64,000 nucleotides of DNA, taken from Phanerodontia chrysosporium. Its lineage: Eukaryota; Basidiomycota; Agaricomycetes; Polyporales; Phanerochaetaceae. Position 1 is the stretch's first letter. Each line of letters begins with the position of its first letter. Positions 46,394 through 57,941 of the stretch are shown here, one piece after another. The stretch is from contig MJGA01000030.1 of NCBI GenBank assembly GCA_001910725.1, forward strand, positions 124,001 through 188,000, read 5' to 3'. The translations under genes were made by a program, and so were the position numbers. The notes beneath the pieces were generated by a model. That model searched no databases. It worked only from the letters and a program-made list of their open reading frames with translations, and was not told the DNA's origin.

Positions 46394-48443
46394 ATGTACC
46401 CAGGTTCGTGCACCGGAGGTACATAGACTGATATGCTTACGATTGCATTCAGCTCAGGCTCACGTCGTGAAGACGTTCGACAAACTCGTCAGCCTTGTCC
46501 CCGATGCAGACAAGGCTAGAGTACGTCCCATGTGTATATCGCCGTAGACGCTTCTGAGACTCACACTGCACAGCCGCATATTGCCCTGCTTGTTGGGGAA
46601 GTGACTCCATATAGGAATGACACGGATCGCGAGATGACGTTTCGCCAGGTGCGTCGCGATCCCATGCTTAAGAAGCAAAGTGCTAACCTGCCATCGCAGG
46701 AGTCCAACTTCTACTACCTTACGGGCTGCAACGTCCCATCTTCGTACGCCTTGCTGGTGTCGCAGCCCGGGACCTCCCTCACGCTGCACCCCTCCGTGCA
46801 GCTCTTCATCCCGCCTATCTCTCCCGAAGACGTCATGTGGTCAGTGCCTCCGCCCACGCTCGAAGCTGCCGCTGCGACGCACGATGTCACGTCCGTGAAG
46901 CATAATACCGAGTTCGGCGCGGTGCTCGAGGAGGCGCTGCGCGCATATCCCGACGCGCTCGTACACGTCTTCCCGCACAGCACACTTGGCGGCGCCACCG
47001 CCCCGCTCTTCCCCGTGCTGCCGCAGGGCTTCCGCGACGTCATTACCACAGTGCTCGGCAACGTCGCCGCAGAGACCAAGGTCACGGACGCGTACCTCCT
47101 CCGCGCCGTCCACCAGGCGCGCCTCACGAAGGATTCGTACGAGATTGCAGAGATCCGCAGGGCGAACGAGATCAGCTCGCGTGCACACGAAACCGTCATG
47201 CGCGTGCTCGGCCTCACTGTCAAGCACCTCCAGGAGGGCAAGGCTGTCAAGGCGGAGGGGCGCCCGCTTCTTCCTAGCGAATGGCTCATCGAGAAGGAAG
47301 CTGAGGCTGAGGCTTTGTTCGTCGCTAGCTGCAGGCGCGAGGGGTACGTGATGAAGGCCGCTGTGACACTTCTTTTGAACTGACGCTGTGCAGTGCGGTG
47401 CACCAAGCGTACATGCCGATTGTAGCGTCGTCGACGCGGGCGTCAACTCTGCACTACTGCTGCAACGACAAGGCCTTTGCATGGGGACCTGTTGGGGCAC
47501 ATGATCATCTCAACAACGGTCAACTCACGCACTCGCATGCTGGCGAAGGTGAGCACGCCCGGTTATGATCATCACCGGTCACTGATAGGATGTTAGACCC
47601 ACATCACGGTCAGAAGACCTTCATCCCGCAAGTCCTCCTCATCGACGCAGGCTGTGAATGGGATAACCATGCCGCTGACAGTAAGTGGACGACTACATGC
47701 GAGTCAACTCCGTCTAACGGCAACCTCAGTAACACGGACAATGCCCGTCGGCAACGGCGGCCGCTTCACGCCTGAGGCCGGCGCGATCTACGACCTGGTG
47801 CTCGAGATGCAGGCTGAGTCGTTCAAGATCCTGCGCGCGGGGCTGCACTGGGACGCCGTGCAGCTGCTCTGCCACCGCGTGCTCGTGCGCGGTTTCCAGC
47901 GCCTCGGCATCTTCCACGCGCCGAACGCAGAAACCGGGCCCAGCGTGCCCAGCGGCGGAGGCTCGCGCTACTCAGAGGAGGCGATCCTCGCGAGTGGTAT
48001 CAGCACCGCATTCTTCCCGCACGGCGTCGGACACAGTCTCGGTCTTGACGTGCACGACGTCCCGAGTGCGAGCAAGCCCGAGGTGAACCCCACCGTCAAG
48101 CTGGACGCCGTCGGCCACCCCGACTTCTACCGCTACCTCCGGCTCAGGCTGCCGCTCGAGGCCGGCATGGTCGTCGTAAGTAGCCTATTTCACGATTTGT
48201 CTAGGACCCGGAAGCTAATGTGGAGGGCAGACGGTCGAGCCTGGCGTGTACTTCTCGCCGCACCTCCTTGAGGCCGTACGCGACTCACCGCTCATCAACC
48301 ACGAGGTGCTCGCCAAGTACGAGAGCGTCGGTGGCGTCCGCATCGAGGACGTCGTGGTCATCACCGAGAATGGCTTCGAGAACCTGACCACTGTGAAGAG
48401 TGACCGTGCATGGGTTGAGGCTGTGTGCAGTGGCGAGCTGTAA
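46394..48443 (+). CDS. Xaa-Pro dipeptidase (prolidase, peptidase M24)
   Basis: Exon 1 is only MYP plus one base (ATG 46394). Splicing at TTCAG gives MYPAQAHVVKTFDKLVSLVP. The aminopeptidase P N-terminal domain has TFRQ, SNFYYLTGCNVPSSYALLVS and SPEDVMW. The M24 pita-bread domain has the metal ligands in order: two Asp in DAGCEWDNHAADITRTMP, His in FFPHGVGHSLGLDVHD, Glu in TVEPGVYFSPH and Glu in VGGVRIEDVV, so both metals can be held. TAA 48441-48443. The enzyme cleaves dipeptides with C-terminal proline in the cytosol, using Mn or a similar divalent metal. The second intron (starting gtacgt near 46523) is short and its acceptor is uncertain. Confidence 0.9.
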
Positions 48444-48844
48444 GCGTAAGTCGATGAAAGTTGAACAAGTATCAATTTGTGTAAATTTACTCTGTATAAA
48501 ATGTCCTGGCATTATGACAGAAGTGGCAACTGCTACCAGCGACCATTGGTCCTCGTATCAATGCACGTCTTAGCACAGCACACCAGATTATATACCACAT
48601 CGGATGCCGGTGCGAAAGCGCCTCGGTAGTGCAGCCTAAGCGTCTGTGGTGCATACAAATGCGTGAGCATCGATATGCACCGTCCGAATTCGCTCGCGAT
48701 AACAGTTAAACCGCTACTTCCAGGTGCGTCGTATATCCTAGAGATGGATCGACCTCTGACACGCTCTCCAGGGCACCCCATCTTTCTCAACCGCGCAGGG
48801 GATGCCAATGCTATAGTCCTGTAGTAACATTCTCATTGTCAGCC
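48444..48844. other. Intergenic, no gene recognised
   Basis: Probable terminator region of the prolidase gene and promoter of the F-box gene. No gene seen. Confidence 0.5.
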
Positions 48845-50030
48845 ATGAACCTACTTCCGCAGGAGGTCCTGGACCAGATCATCGACAACCTCAGCTCGGA
48901 CAGGCCCGCCCTGAAGAACTGCACACTGACCGCGAGACGCTGGCTGCCCCGGAGCTCGATATACCTCTTTGCGTCTTGCGTGTCGCCCGTCCTCCGCGGC
49001 TCTGACCAGTGCGCCCAGATCACGCTTGCCACATGCTGCACGCAGCGCATCAGCACGAACATCGTCATCCTCGGTCTATACATCACATCTCCCGAGGACA
49101 TCGAGTTCGTCGGCCTGCTGCCGCAGCTCCAGGAGCTCTGCATTCGGTCCGTCGATGGCGAGGATGCCCTTGCGCAGGCCTATGCTGCGCTGACGCCCGG
49201 GAGGCGAACGGCACAACGGAGCATCGCGCTCGTCAACGTCTGGAACGCCCCACTATTCGTCCTTGAGTGGGTCCTGCAGCAGTTCACGGCCGTCACCGCA
49301 GTCCACTTCCAGCATGCCACTGGCAGGGACGGACATATGACCGCTCTACGGGCCCGACACGTCGTGCGGCATCTCGAGATGGGCGGCATGGCTCTGGCTG
49401 CGCTGCGTGCGATGGGCGATATTCTCGACACACTGGCGCTGCTATCGCTGACGATAGGAGTCGGGTATCGATACCACGCACACGGAGATGTAGATGCCTT
49501 CATTCGCACAACGGGGCGATACATTCGTAACTTTCAAGTATGTAGACCATACAACGCGGAGCCATGGTTTTACTGCGCGTGAGTGTTGACCGCTACTTTG
49601 CGCAGATCAGCGTTGGCTCACGGGAGCTTGTGAGCTAGCTCGTCTACCTAATGTGATGCCCTGCACCATGCTCACTTCTGTTATGCTCGCGACAAACGGG
49701 TTTTCTCAGCGGAGCACTGCAAAGCGGGAGAACATCATTCAGTTTCTCACAACCCTTCCAAGCAGTGTCGCCCGTGTGAAGTTGATCTACTACGGCGTCT
49801 GGACGAGCGACGCTGATCTGACCAGGAGCATCCAGGAGGTTGACTGGGGCGCAATCGGAGGCGCACTCGGGAGTCGTGCAGAGCTCGAGTCACTGAAGCT
49901 TGGGGTTGTCTGCAAGGCAGATCGTATCCCGCATCCGGAAGTTGCGAGTCTTGCAAACAATGCCACCGCAAAGGCTATTGTGCTCGCTAGCCTTCCGTCA
50001 CATCTGCGACGCTTCACTGTATTTATTTGA
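48845..50030 (+). CDS. F-box protein (paralogue of the 11-12 kb pseudogene)
   Basis: Start MNLLPQEVLDQIIDNLSSDR (ATG 48845) is an F-box-like motif continuing PALKNCTLTARRWLPRSSIY. Then come FVGLLPQLQELCIRSVDGED, FVLEWVLQQFTAVTAVHFQH, TGRYIRNFQ with a consensus gtatgt donor (about 49538), and a last exon with CTMLTSVMLATNGFSQRST, LPSSVARVKLIYYGVW, VDWGAIGGALGSRAELESLK and the stop at 50030. The acceptor of this exon is not certain. No lesion is visible, unlike the minus-strand relative. The likely role is an SCF adaptor with unknown substrate. Confidence 0.78.
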
Positions 50031-50657
50031 GACCTCTGTGACATCGCGGTGTAGAGATAGAGGGGCTAAATGCTGCAACAATAGACACAGTTGTGTGTAC
50101 AGTAGATCCAATGTATCTTTTGGCTCACATATCATCACAGGCAACACCTCATTGTGTCGTCGAAGGTTCTACCGTCAACATTTCTGGCCACCTGAGATGG
50201 ATGACACTCTCCAAATCGCAGGATTGAATATATGGATTGTACAGTGAGCAGCGGGCGCTCAGCATTGAATCATGCGCGGCAGATCTCCATGTATCGTGCG
50301 GTCCTTGTCGCAAGCCCAACGTTTGTCTGAGTTGCGCCCGCAATCACACCCACAGGAACCGCGCATGAGATGAAGTACCACCGGTGCCTGCAGGTATCGA
50401 CTCTCCACGTCTCCAAACTCTGGCAGGGCGACGAGGGAGCCCTACAATGGGGCGCCACGGAGCTAGGCAGTGCATACACCAGACAAGACGCGACGTACAT
50501 GGGGCAATTTCAAGATGCCATTCGGCATAGAAGTTGCAAGTAATGGACACACAGTAACAAGTGTTAGGTAATCGAAGCCGCTGAAACACCATGTTCAACA
50601 AAAAGGCGAGAGATTGAGGTATCGTCTGGGACTGAGCAGTCGAACGTATTGTGTCCA
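50031..50657. other. Intergenic, no gene recognised
   Basis: Convergent gap between the F-box gene and the minus-strand MYND gene. No credible gene. Confidence 0.5.
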
Positions 50658-51597
50658 TTAGGCTGCGCCAATAGATCGTTGCGCTCCCAGGGTACCGAAG
50701 ACATCAACCATCTCAGGCTTCTTCCTCTTTGGCTGCACTTTGCGTCGCGGCTTTCCCGCCGGAAGGACGGTGACAGGCCCTTGCGGCTTGTCCGGCTCCG
50801 CCTGACAGTCGTCTTTGGTGAGGAAAGTGCGCACGGCATCCGGCGGGAGCTCATGGTTCGCGACCTTCTTCGTCAGCGCATACACCTCCTGCCGACTGAG
50901 CTCCGGGTGCGCGTCCGGGCGAGGCTCAGCGAGCTCGAACCGCTGAGGGAAGAACATGCTTGTGTCGTTCGGGCCCGGGATGCGGTGCAGGACCTGTGCA
51001 AGGCCGAGCCCGCCGCGCGCCTGGATCTGCATGCCCTGCGCGCGGTCGCGCTCCTCGTAGAGGTCCTCCGTGACGCCCCAGTGTTTCTCGACGGTGCCGT
51101 GCGGCAGCACATACACGCTGTCCACGAGGAACGCGAGTGGTGTGGCTTCCACGAGGCGATCCGTGCGTATCACGTCGACGACCAGCACATGCGTTGCGGT
51201 CAAGTTCATCCGGGACGGGCACAGTGACTCGCGCGCCGCCCAGCGAAATAGCCAGGCATATCTCTGGTGGTACAGGCTGAGCACACGACGCGCAATGGGG
51301 ATGGACCACAAACCTCCATCCATGCACGTATGTCAATCAGGTGCGGTGGCCTGCACACTGCCTTGTGCTCTGGCCAATCTGAAACCTGGCAGGATCGACT
51401 CTGTGTACTGTTCCCTCAGCAGAAGTATTGCAGGCGAGTGGAATGGCACGTACACAGTACCTGACCCAGGTGCATTTCGAGCACCTTTTGACCTTCAGTC
51501 CCTTGAAGTTACCCTCGTTTGGGCATTCCTTCCAGTTGCAGACCCTTTCCGGTTTGGGGTCCCCAAAAGCAGTATTCAACCGAGTGTCGATAATCAT
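50658..51597 (-). CDS. Small MYND zinc finger protein
   Basis: Start MIIDTRLNTAFGDPKPERVC (ATG 51597). A complete MYND finger spans an intron: CNWKECPNEGNFKG, RCSKCTWVRYC, then after splicing SRSCQVSDWPEHKAVC, holding all Cys/His zinc ligands in the usual spacing. The second half has YHQRYAWLFRWAARESLCPS, HVLVVDVIRTDRLVEATPLA, QARGGLGLAQVLHRIPGPND and a basic end (PRRKVQPKRKKPE), a possible nuclear signal. The finger exon and the following region are in different frames around 51300-51340; an intron (gtttgtgg..., about 51310) may fix this, but I cannot define it. It lacks DUF4470, unlike the four larger MYND genes. The role is unknown; MYND fingers usually recruit proteins. Confidence 0.7.
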
Positions 51598-51967
51598 GTT
51601 TAGGTAGAGTGTGAGTCTGCCGTATGAAGAGTGAGAGTGAAAGGACAAACGAGTTGTAAAACGCATGGTGATAGGTCATGGAGATCTGGCGATGGCGCAT
51701 CAGATACAAATGATGCGCCCACCCAAACAGAGAAGGGCTCAGAATCGCTTTTACGTTTGGCGTGTTGCACGATGACTTGCTTCACAAGCAGGAGCGGTAA
51801 GACCGATGGCTATGGTTGAAGCTATACGTGAAGTGATACCGATGCTACCGAACGCAGCTATAGGTAGTCCTTCTGGATCTAGTATTCGCGTCGTCAAACT
51901 CATCTGCTTCCATGTATAGCGGAAAGTCAACCTCAGAATTGCGCTTTGCAACTCACATCTGCCCACC

Positions 51968-54406
51968 ATGCCTCTGCCCGCGCAGCTGATGACTTTGGAA
52001 GAACCGGACACGTTTCTCTCTCAGCTGTCGCTTAGAGACGAGAAAGCCACCAAGATTGCGTCCTGGTTGAAGAACAACGCCTCGTACTTCATGGCGGCAG
52101 GCCAGGGGCATGCTCTTAAAGCCAGCGAATACGACATCCCTGACGATCCCGCAAAATGGCAAGAATTACTCTCCCGCCACGGCCTCAGCGAAGGTGACAT
52201 TTTTCACAACATAGTCCATACGGCGGGCGACGATGGGCCGGCGTACACCATGACTTCAGCGCCCTGCGTGTACGCCGACCCTATCGAACCGGACATTGAA
52301 TGTCGGAAAGAGGGTACTCAGGCATGAAGTAGTTGCAGAATGGTGAAGTACTGCTCCAAGGTATGTGGATATATCAGTATGGCGGACGCATATATAGACT
52401 CTGCTACACAGGATTGCCAGTGTAAGCACTGGAAGGTCCATTGCAAGGGTAAGTAAATATCCATGTGCTCCTTTGCGGCATAGGTAATTGCTGTCATAGA
52501 CTGCAAGGCTGGCATTCGGTCAAGCCAGTGGAAACCTGCTTGGATCCAGGAACGACGCCTACCCACATTTTTAACGGGTGATCCCGGCCTCCATCTCTTA
52601 AGTCGAGGGCAACCTTTGTAAGTATATGGATATTAGCATGCGACCTTCTCACCACGGGCTGGTCTCATCAGATGGGGTACTATGCCTGCAGTAGACGTCT
52701 GGAAGCTAGATCCGGATTGCGCGCAGTCCCTCCGAGAGACAAACGTTGCATTTATTGGTACAATCCTGCGCATATAACAGCTGAGGTTAGCTAATCTGCA
52801 ATTTTGTAGCCTCCGGTGATTTACGCAACCTAGTCATGACCGTGAATGGCCTGCCAGCTGACTACGATGGCCAATTGACGATCCTGATGAATGACCGCGA
52901 CCGCCACATCACCATCCGCAACATACTCATCCTGCAGATCCTGGCACAGATCCCGAACAAACGGCGGGCAGCAGACATGGCTCTGCATCTGTGGTACTCT
53001 GCCTTCATCCCGAAGAAGCACCAGACAGACCTGGTGTCGATCGGGATGGGGGTCTCCGCGCGAACTGGGCCCTTCCACTCGAAGCTCGGAGACAAAGCCG
53101 TGCTCGACACCTACATCACTGATGACCTGCGCAAGCTGTGTGGCACGTCCGTCATGTCCTCCTTCAAGTGGCGCACGGAACAGGGCATCAAGAAACTTGT
53201 GCGTGTTCGGTCAGTGTCCTCCAGCCCAGACATGCCCAGCGAACCTGATGGCACTCGGCCCCAGGCTCGATCCGTCGCGCGTCGACCTCCGCCACCGTGC
53301 ATGGAACCCGTGTGAGCCGTCGCACCGTCTCGCGCTGGAGACATACAACCGTACGGGCCTCGTACTTCCGTTCGGGTGCCACACCACGTACTTCGATTCG
53401 TCGAACCGCTTCCTCTTCTCGTCCAAGGGGCGCTGGCTCCAGTCAGACAGCGCGAGCCCGCTCAACGGCTGGGAGTGCGTCACCTCACCGTCCGTCTTCC
53501 CTCGCACGTAACACTCACACGTGTGCGCAATGCCCGCAGTATTGAGGCTGTCGTCGCGTCCGGTGCCGTGCACGGCACAACGCGCGAGGACCTCTACGGC
53601 TGCCTCTACTTCCACGTCGCCGTGCAGCTGCTTGCGCTTGCGGAGCGCCTGCGTTATATGCGCATCACCATCAAGGTTACGCACGGCGACGCACGCTCCC
53701 TCGCCATGAACATCACGCAGGGGAACCTGGGGCACCTCGGCGTCTCTGCTGGCATGCGTTTCGACCGCATCGATGCATCGAATATCGTGGATTGGGACTA
53801 CGCCGGTGTCGCAAGGGTGCTCGAGGCGTGAGGCGGACTTCTGAAGCGCGATGAAGACGCAACTATGATTGCACACTTCATGAACTGGTCTGCGCAGGAG
53901 CCCGGCGCGAAGGCTGGGGACGGAGACACGCGCGGTCTGGTGGCGAAGCTCATAAGCAGCGGCAAGGTACGCCAATGTGTAGGCCGCATATACCCACCCT
54001 TCATCACCTGCTTTCTCCACAGGTCACGATCCCCGACCCCCAGCCACCTGCAGTCCACGGACGAGAAACGAAAAGGTGGCCGTACACCATCATAGTCCTC
54101 ACCATGCACCCGCTGACCGTGCTCCCACATGCAGCCGCAGCCGCAGCCGTCTCCGCCGTGATGCACGCATACACACCGGGCCCGCAGTGGACGACAATGC
54201 ACTGCCGTTCGAGCGGCACCTTGCGAAGCAGGGCCTCGCCGCTGCGCTCAAGAAGGCCGGCGCAGGCTCACGTGCGTCGGCGGCATTCTGGGTATTTGGC
54301 TTGCTTCGTGGAGCTGATCCTGCGGTGGTAGCGCCTCTGTGCACCCCGTGATGGCGGGCCGTCCGCGATGCCGGAGTTCAAGGACAAGGAGAGCTGGTAT
54401 CTACAG
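51968..54406 (+). pseudogene. MYND zinc finger / DUF4470 protein, copy 4 (two TGA stops, last exon missing)
   Basis: Start MPLPAQLMTLEEPDTFLSQL (ATG 51968), helical N-terminus, then the MYND finger IECRKEGTQA-stop-SSCRMVKYCSK, DCQCKHWKVHC. The stop (TGA 52325-52327) replaces a zinc-ligand Cys (TGC). DUF4470 is well kept (LRNLVMTVNGLP, LTILMNDRDRHITIRNILIL, ADMALHLWYSAFIP, about 52810-53210). The C-terminal half shows PSHRLALETYNRTGLVLPFG, REDLYGCLYFHV and RFDRIDASNI. A second TGA (53829-53831) replaces the Trp of AWGGLLKRD. The last recognised exon ends SWYLQ at 54406. The final exon that the other copies have (APMWTERYIE...) is absent in this orientation; a copy lies nearby on the other strand. 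Substitution stops make true decay likely. Confidence 0.82.
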
Positions 54407-54562
54407 GTGCGCTGTGATATGTACCTAGGATAGGTGTTATGTGGAGGAGGCTGGTCTCAGGATGCTGCTTGGCACCATAGCGCGAGGCTCAGAGTTCAAA
54501 ACCTCATCGTCTACTTCAATGAACGTGCCGACATGATACTCCGCAATTCAAGAAGATAATAA

Positions 54563-54619
54563 CTACCCGGGGACGATCTCGATGTAACGCTCGGTCCACA
54601 TGGGTGCTGCTACATTAGC
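54563..54619 (-). pseudogene. Inverted orphan last exon of a MYND/DUF4470 gene
   Basis: The minus strand encodes ANVAAPMWTERYIEIVPG followed by TAG (54563-54565), preceded by an acceptor-like TGCAG. This is the terminal exon of the MYND/DUF4470 family (compare APMWTERYIELVPA at 2124 and APMWTERYIEIVPA at 5567). It lies 150 bp beyond the truncated copy 4 but points the other way, so it belongs to an inverted, mostly deleted copy or to a local inversion. Confidence 0.85.
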
Positions 54620-54849
54620 CTGCATGACAGTATGAGTACATGTCACTGGGGTCAAGCCGACAGCAGCATTATACTGAATGCCTAGGTTACAATGCCTAAA
54701 GCAACTGGGAAATCGCCCCGTCAGATAATAACTCAAATGAATAAGCAATAAAGAACCAGCACTGTCCTGTCTCTATGCAGTCCTTGTGACGACCTCACAC
54801 CTTATTCTCACACTCAATGTCCACGGCGGGGCTGTCACCACTCGGAAGC

Positions 54850-55710
54850 GATCCCTCCAGATGGGTTGCAAGGGCACCTTCTTTTATGACGCTGGGCCGC
54901 ACTTCATCTTCCGGTGGCGACGCCCCAGTCGGCAGCTCGTGGCAGGACTCCTCACGCTTGGACCCGAGCCTGCTTTGCCCTTCTGGGCCAATACATGTTC
55001 CTCTCCAGCACCGCGTTCAACGCGCTCCGGCACGGGCTCGACGAGAGCAGCATTGCCTAACGCCAGGTACACCCGCCTCGGCGCTCTCATCTGCGTGCGG
55101 AGCCTCTGCGTCCGGCGGGAGTAGTTCTGTGGAAGCGCGCTCTGCGCGCGCGGCGAGGAACAGCTCGTGCCGAACCTCGATGTCGGTCGGGTAGTCGAAC
55201 GCCGGCCGGTCGGGGCTGGGCAGAGGGGTCCTGGCTGGGCAGGCGCTGTCAACGAGTGAGTTGTACTCAAGCTGTACGCGTTTGCGGGGTTGGCTCGAAA
55301 GCGAGGGACGTACGTGGAAGTCGAATTTGCACACAGTGAGCCCTTTGCTGTCGATCTCGAGGCGAGGCTGCGAGCGGCGTGAGCGGGTGAGGGGGGATAA
55401 CGAGGGAGGGTTCGTCACGGTGTAAAACCCGTCGTAGCGGTAGCTATATGCGATATTAGCGCGACACGGTGGTAAAGATTGGTAATGTACCCCCAGTCAG
55501 GAGCGTATCGCGAGTTTAGACGGGATGAGCGGGTAACGCGTACGGGCTTCCCGTCGAGAGCGAATAGCTGCATTCAGGTCAGCAAGCTTAAGTATCGTGG
55601 GGCTGGGGAAACCGACCTCGAGGGCCGCATTCCTGGGTTTTTCGAACGACTGGTCCTGCGTGCGTTCCCCGTGGAAGCTGCCCTATTCCATAGTAACTGT
55701 GAAGCCTTCA
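54850..55710 (-). pseudogene. SRA-YDG gene remnant (5' truncated)
   Basis: On the minus strand I can align TQDQSFEKPRNAALEV (about 55700-55650), KPVRVTRSSRLNSRYAPD (about 55560-55510), the YDG exon RYDGFYTV (near 55430), LEIDSKGLTVCKFDFH (about 55370-55320) and PAFDYPTDIEVRHELFLAAR (about 55200), in the order of the two complete SRA genes. The first half of the SRA domain (IPGVPIGT to YIGSGG) is absent, and the C-terminal Trp-rich region is degenerate. A third, dead SRA-YDG copy. Confidence 0.82.
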
Positions 55711-55969
55711 GAACATACGATTCAGGGGTTGACCCACGCCTCCTTCCTGACTCACATCTTCATTTCACACCTGCATTCTGTAGAGAACAACCTCGTAGAC
55801 GATATGGATAGCCGTTCGCAGCCCAGTATTATTAATACAGTCTGTGCGTGTACATATGAGTTGGGAAGAGAGATCTTGAGACTAAGGAAGCATCACTGCG
55901 TAATGAAGTCTTTGTCTACTCGCAAACCACCCGAATCAGCGCACGCGCTAGCAGCAAACCGACAGTTCA

Positions 55970-56621
55970 CTCACCATCGAAGCAGTCACCGCAGCCGTTC
56001 CCGTCGCTGAGACAAACCCCAGACCCATCAACAGGCGTGACCTGCAGACCGTTGATCGTGTTCTTCTGCGGGTCGCCGCAGCCGAGGAGCGCCGCAGCGC
56101 GCGAGCGAATGAGCTCCTCGTCGAAGTTCGGCTGCGTGCGGAACCCGTTGGCGTAGTACGCGCAGCCTGGCGTGAGCAGTGTGTCAGCCGTGGGCAGAGC
56201 GCGATGATGAGAACGAGAGGCAAGGACGCACAGTTGCCGTGGCACGCGACGTTGTAGGCCTCTGCGTTCAGGTTGAGCCCGTTGCTGTAGCTATCGGCGG
56301 TGCACGTTAGAGTCCAGCAGCGCTGGCGAGAGCGGGCACGCGACGTACTGGCACACGTTGGAGCCCCCGGCCCAGGCGGCGCTCCATGTTGCGGGGTCAA
56401 CGAGGGCCTGGCAGTCGGAGAGGGTCGCATCCTCGGTGGTACCTGCAGAAGTGTGAAGTCAGCGTTCGACGCTGTGAGGACGAGCACTGGCAGGGGTATG
56501 GTGTGAGCGTACCACAGTAGACTAGAGGAGTGACGCCCTGGCGGTCCGCAATTTTCATGCCTACAGTTGCGTGTGCAACTGAAACAATGACCCCAACAGT
56601 GAGCAAGTTAGAGAGCTGCAT
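55970..56621 (-). CDS. Cysteine-rich small secreted protein, copy 1
   Basis: The N-terminus MQLSNLLTVGVIVSVAHATV (ATG 56621) is signal-peptide-like. Later exons give DATLSDCQALVDPATWSAAW, AGGSNVCQ, AYNVACHGNC, CAYYANGF, GCGDPQKNTINGLQV, GVCLSDGNGCGDCFDG, the same Cys framework as the divergent gene at 57942. The exon at about 55972 ends in GATG before a gtgagt donor; the last short exon is not certain. Extracellular or cell-wall location is inferred. The product belongs to the basidiomycete small secreted protein class; function unknown. The first exon boundary (after the signal peptide, near 56500) is tentative. Confidence 0.72.
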
Positions 56622-56701
56622 GCTGTTTGTCGTGCAGAGTGGGCTAGAGGAAGGAACTTGGGAGATGCTGATTGTGAAGACAGCTTGTATGGCCGGACAC
56701 C

Positions 56702-56709
56702 TTATATAT
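56702..56709 (-). promoter_or_regulatory. TATA box of small secreted protein copy 1
   Basis: The minus strand reads ATATATAAG about 80 bp upstream of the ATG at 56621, a normal fungal core-promoter distance. Confidence 0.6.
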
Positions 56710-57861
56710 GCACGTGAGCTGAGCTGTAGCCACACTAAGACTCATGTCACATGTCCTCGTCACATATTGAGGTAGTCGGTGGGGCGTGCTGGTTGCGCCT
56801 CCGTGCGGCGGGCACCATCTCCCGCTGCCACCGCCCCGCTGGAGCGACCCCGGTTGTGACGTCGAGTATATGCGCCTGATGCGACCTGTGTAAACATCTA
56901 TCACAAATGGAGCACTGTAAAGCGTAGCAGATTAGTGAAGCTCAACTGTGATCACGAACAGATGGCCGTGGCGCGACGAACGTTCGCACCTCTGAGCGAC
57001 AGCGGGCCCAAATATCACTCCAGAAGCCCACTTGCACAGGGGGCTGACGTCCACCTTTGGCTTCTCCATGTTTCACCTACACATTTTGTTGTGTGCTGTG
57101 TGCTCGCATAAACAGACAAAATCACGGACGTGATGACGGCGGTGTACGAGAATATCAACGCACAGAGACTTTGCCATATTGGGCACTCCCGTTGCCACCA
57201 AGTTGCTGACTAAGCTAGGGCCGTCTCCGCGCTTTGCCGCGGCTGCTCTTGCCGCCACCTCGTCGCCCATGGTCTTGCTGCGAATACTGTGCGGCTTCAC
57301 GCAGCATAGCTAACTTCTTGGCTTGCTCAATCAAGCAAATCATGGGCCCATCTCTTGCGTAAGTACTCTGTTTTCCCACACAGAATATCACTGAACAAAA
57401 TCACCTTCAATAATCGCAAACTAGACGCAATATAGGCAGCCCAACATCCAGCTCTCGCTTTCACAGCTCCTCGCGCACGTCTGATTAATGTACCCAACCA
57501 GCTGTGCAGCGCAAATGCCGCGTTTGATGGCCAATATCTCGCCCGCTCCACCTGACATTGCCCCGCCCAGAGCCTCCGTGCTCCTCCTGGCGCCCGCCGT
57601 AGCGAGCCCCATGCACCCTATACGAGCCAGGACTGGCAGCGGACACCGTATCAGACCGCAGTGGGCTCACATAGCGACACACCGCCACGACGGTGGCGAC
57701 CTTCGCCCTGCTCTGTACTTTCTGCATAGGCTGCGCTGACGTCTAGGGTGGTAAGGTGCCCATGGCGGGCACACTGCATAGATGGTCCTCATCTGTACAT
57801 CCTGTGAGAGTAACCCATGTTTCTGCACCGGTGAGTTCGTTCATTAACTTTTTTTTTTTTG

Positions 57862-57869
57862 TATAAAAG
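57862..57869 (+). promoter_or_regulatory. TATA box of small secreted protein copy 2
   Basis: TATAAAAG lies 72 bp before the ATG at 57942, preceded by a run of T. Strong match and spacing. Confidence 0.75.
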
Positions 57870-57941
57870 GCTCTCCAATACCGTCATCCATCCTCAGAAC
57901 CCGACACCAAGCCTCTCATCACTTACCACACCTTTCAGACC

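Larger units (their letters stand above)
56622..57941. other. Divergent intergenic region between two small secreted protein genes
   Basis: This 1.3-kb gap holds both promoters (TATA boxes below). The minus-strand frames at 57327-57727 have no family features. A T-tract (about 57849-57860) directly precedes the TATA box of the plus-strand gene. Confidence 0.55.

Noticed and set aside
57327..57727. Minus-strand frames (60-80 codons) as another small secreted protein
   Set aside because: No signal peptide, no shared Cys pattern with the neighbours, and no splice support.
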